Positions 19,491 through 20,703 of a stretch of 20,703 bases of DNA are shown one piece after another. This DNA comes from Atkinsonella hypoxylon (taxonomy: Eukaryota > Ascomycota > Sordariomycetes > Hypocreales > Clavicipitaceae), in contig JFHB01000335.1 in assembly GCA_000729835.1 (NCBI GenBank), positions 1 through 20,703 on the forward strand, read 5' to 3'. Both the position numbers and the translations under genes were made by a program. Position 1 is the stretch's first letter. Every line of letters starts with the position of its first letter. Under the pieces are notes generated by a model. That model searched no databases, was not told the origin of the DNA, and saw only the letters and a program-made list of their open reading frames with translations.

Positions 19491-20703
19491 ATGCACATTA
19501 AGGCCGTAGCGACGCTCCTGGTAGTCTCACTGGCTTCAGTTGCATGTCTGGAGACTCAAACTACTGCCATTCTCAGAATTGACTCAGAGAATTTTCCAGA
19601 TGAAATTCGTGAGGCGGAATGCGACTCGTGTTGCCCGATTACCATCAGAACAATTCTGAGCACCATCTTGTAAGTGTTTGCTACAAGCATATCGGAGAGG
19701 CGTCACTAATGGAGTAACAAGTTCTACGATAGTTGAAAAACAAACCGTAAGCCCTATTGAGCGATTAATTCCGCAGGCAAAATCATTGAATAACAACTGC
19801 TAGAACTATGTAACGGTCACAGAGCGCGACATCTCAACTCAACTGGAATACACCACTCAGTTTGTCACGGAAACGGCCATAAACACCTATGCATCGGTAT
19901 GTCAAACTGAGAACACACGAAAGCTTGAAATTCGTATTAAGACAGAACAGTCATACCCCGTCATGATCACCAAATCAGTTGAGTAAGTCCGAGACTCTGC
20001 CTCTGCGCAGTACAGTCAGACACAATAAGATGGATCTTATCCAGTGTCCACATTGGCTCACTCCATGATACTGATCTGGAACTCTAGTTGCCAGGAAGAT
20101 ATGAAAAAGCGCTCTGATTCTGAAGCGGAGGACGCTATTCCAGTAATTCGAAGGCTCGCTGGCCGGGCCGACAGCTGCCACATCACTACACTCACAGAAT
20201 GGGTAACTATCACGGCTACCGGAGTGGTTACAGGAATCGAATCGATTATCGGAACGGAGACGCAACCAATAGTGATGCCTACGACAGTTCACGATACGGA
20301 GACCATCATTGGATCTACAACGATTTGGATGCCTACCACCTTCGCTCGCACCACCACCGTGATCAGCGAGCGACCTGTGACCCGCACTGTGGACAATACC
20401 ATCTATACAACCACGTCTACCACAGTTTACACAACATTGGTGTCAACGGTGGCGACCAGCTATCCTGTTGTTTCAAGTATCACAAGGTCACTGACACAGA
20501 CAGTGACAGCTTCGGGAAAGCCCATAAGCATTACTCGGCCCGAGGTGACTGTCACCAAGCCAACTGTCACCAAGCCAACAGATACTGTCACTAAGCCAAC
20601 TGTTACCAAGCCAGCAGATACTGTCACCAAGCCAACTGTCACCAAGCCAGCAGATACTGTCACTAAGCCAACAGTCACCAAGCCAGCAAATACTGTCACC
20701 AAG
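19491..20703 (+). CDS. Secreted Thr-rich adhesin-like cell-surface protein (partial, runs off right edge)
   Basis: Model: join(19491..19669,19722..19746,19804..19896,19951..19982,20088..>20703), 315 residues visible. MHIKAVATLLVVSLASVACL is a signal peptide, followed by a Cys-containing N-terminal part (ECDSCCPITIRTILSTI). A Thr/Val/Ile-rich region follows (TNYVTVTERDISTQLEYTTQ). Then comes a charged linker with dibasic pairs at KKR (116-118) and RR (131-132), potential Kex2-type sites. After C140 the chain is Thr-rich beta-type sequence (HITTLTEWVTITATGVVTG) and then enters TVTKP tandem repeats. This is the layout of fungal O-glycosylated wall proteins and adhesins; the C-terminus, where a GPI signal would be, is outside. 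Two exons are very short (25 and 32 nt). The acceptor at 19950 is the second of two AGs five nt apart; the first would give an in-frame stop. Splice phases agree throughout. The specific ligand is unknown. Confidence 0.78.
20548..20703 (+). repeat. 36-bp in-frame tandem repeat coding TVTKPTVTKP(A/T)D
   Basis: Four units start at 20548, 20584, 20620 and 20656, with 12 nt of a fifth at the edge. Each unit codes 12 residues: TVTKP, TVTKP, then AD, TD or AN. Differences between units are mostly third-position or Ala/Thr changes. The repeat is a multiple of three, so copy-number change keeps the frame and alters stalk length. It continues beyond the window. Confidence 0.93.

Noticed and set aside
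20199..20594. 131-codon plus-strand frame rich in Tyr, His and Asp
   Set aside because: It overlaps the adhesin-like exon in another frame; the Thr-rich frame continues the spliced protein and codes the regular repeat.
20460..20702. 80-codon minus-strand frame of repeated Val-Thr-Val-Gly-Leu
   Set aside because: It is the antisense reading of the 36-bp coding repeat; a repeat whose unit is a multiple of three stays open in several frames. The plus strand has the signal peptide and splice continuity.

Overview
The window looks like nuclear DNA of a filamentous ascomycete (Pezizomycotina, possibly Hypocreales or another Sordariomycete; the order is a guess). Its genes carry several short introns of about 52-105 bp with GT donors, CTNAC/CTAAC-like branch points close to the 3' splice site, and AG acceptors. 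The gene content (ORC4, a fungal LtrA-family membrane protein, ENP1/bystin, HGH1, a kelch-type membrane protein and a Thr-rich repeat cell-surface protein) is fungal. I see no CRISPR array, rRNA, convincing tRNA, insertion sequence or intact transposon.

Layout, left to right. Positions 1-71 hold the last codons of a protein, probably GPI-anchored, that starts outside the window. About 1.1 kb of low-complexity non-coding DNA follows. ORC4 lies on the minus strand (1172-3706, four exons) and combines an AT-hook, a PHD finger and the AAA+ ORC4 core. Divergent from it across a palindrome-rich intergenic region is an LtrA-family polytopic membrane protein (4541-7551, plus strand, eight exons in my model). 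An unrecognised basic protein follows on the minus strand (7840-9424, five exons), then ENP1/bystin (10240-11765, minus, two exons).

ENP1 shares a divergent intergenic region with HGH1 (12520-13847, plus, four exons). Both act in the protein-synthesis machinery: Enp1 in 40S assembly, Hgh1 in eEF2 folding. The shared region holds matches to the two yeast ribosome-biogenesis motifs, RRPE and PAC. Convergent to HGH1 is a type I membrane protein with a kelch-like ectodomain (14061-16631, minus, five exons in my model); its N-terminal reading frame is not cleanly resolved. A gene-poor stretch of about 2.9 kb follows. The window ends inside a secreted Thr-rich adhesin-like gene (19491 to the edge, plus) that enters a 36-bp tandem repeat.

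This is mostly a housekeeping neighbourhood flanked on both sides by cell-surface genes. I find no multi-gene new system. The points most worth checking are the chromatin-reader domains and CDK-type sites in ORC4, the MluI-type promoter box of ORC4, the CCTAGGTA palindrome cluster, the ENP1/HGH1 promoter, the kelch-like receptor with a long cytosolic tail, and the unassigned gene at 7840-9424. All exon models come from reading splice signals and frame continuity by eye, without transcripts or alignments.
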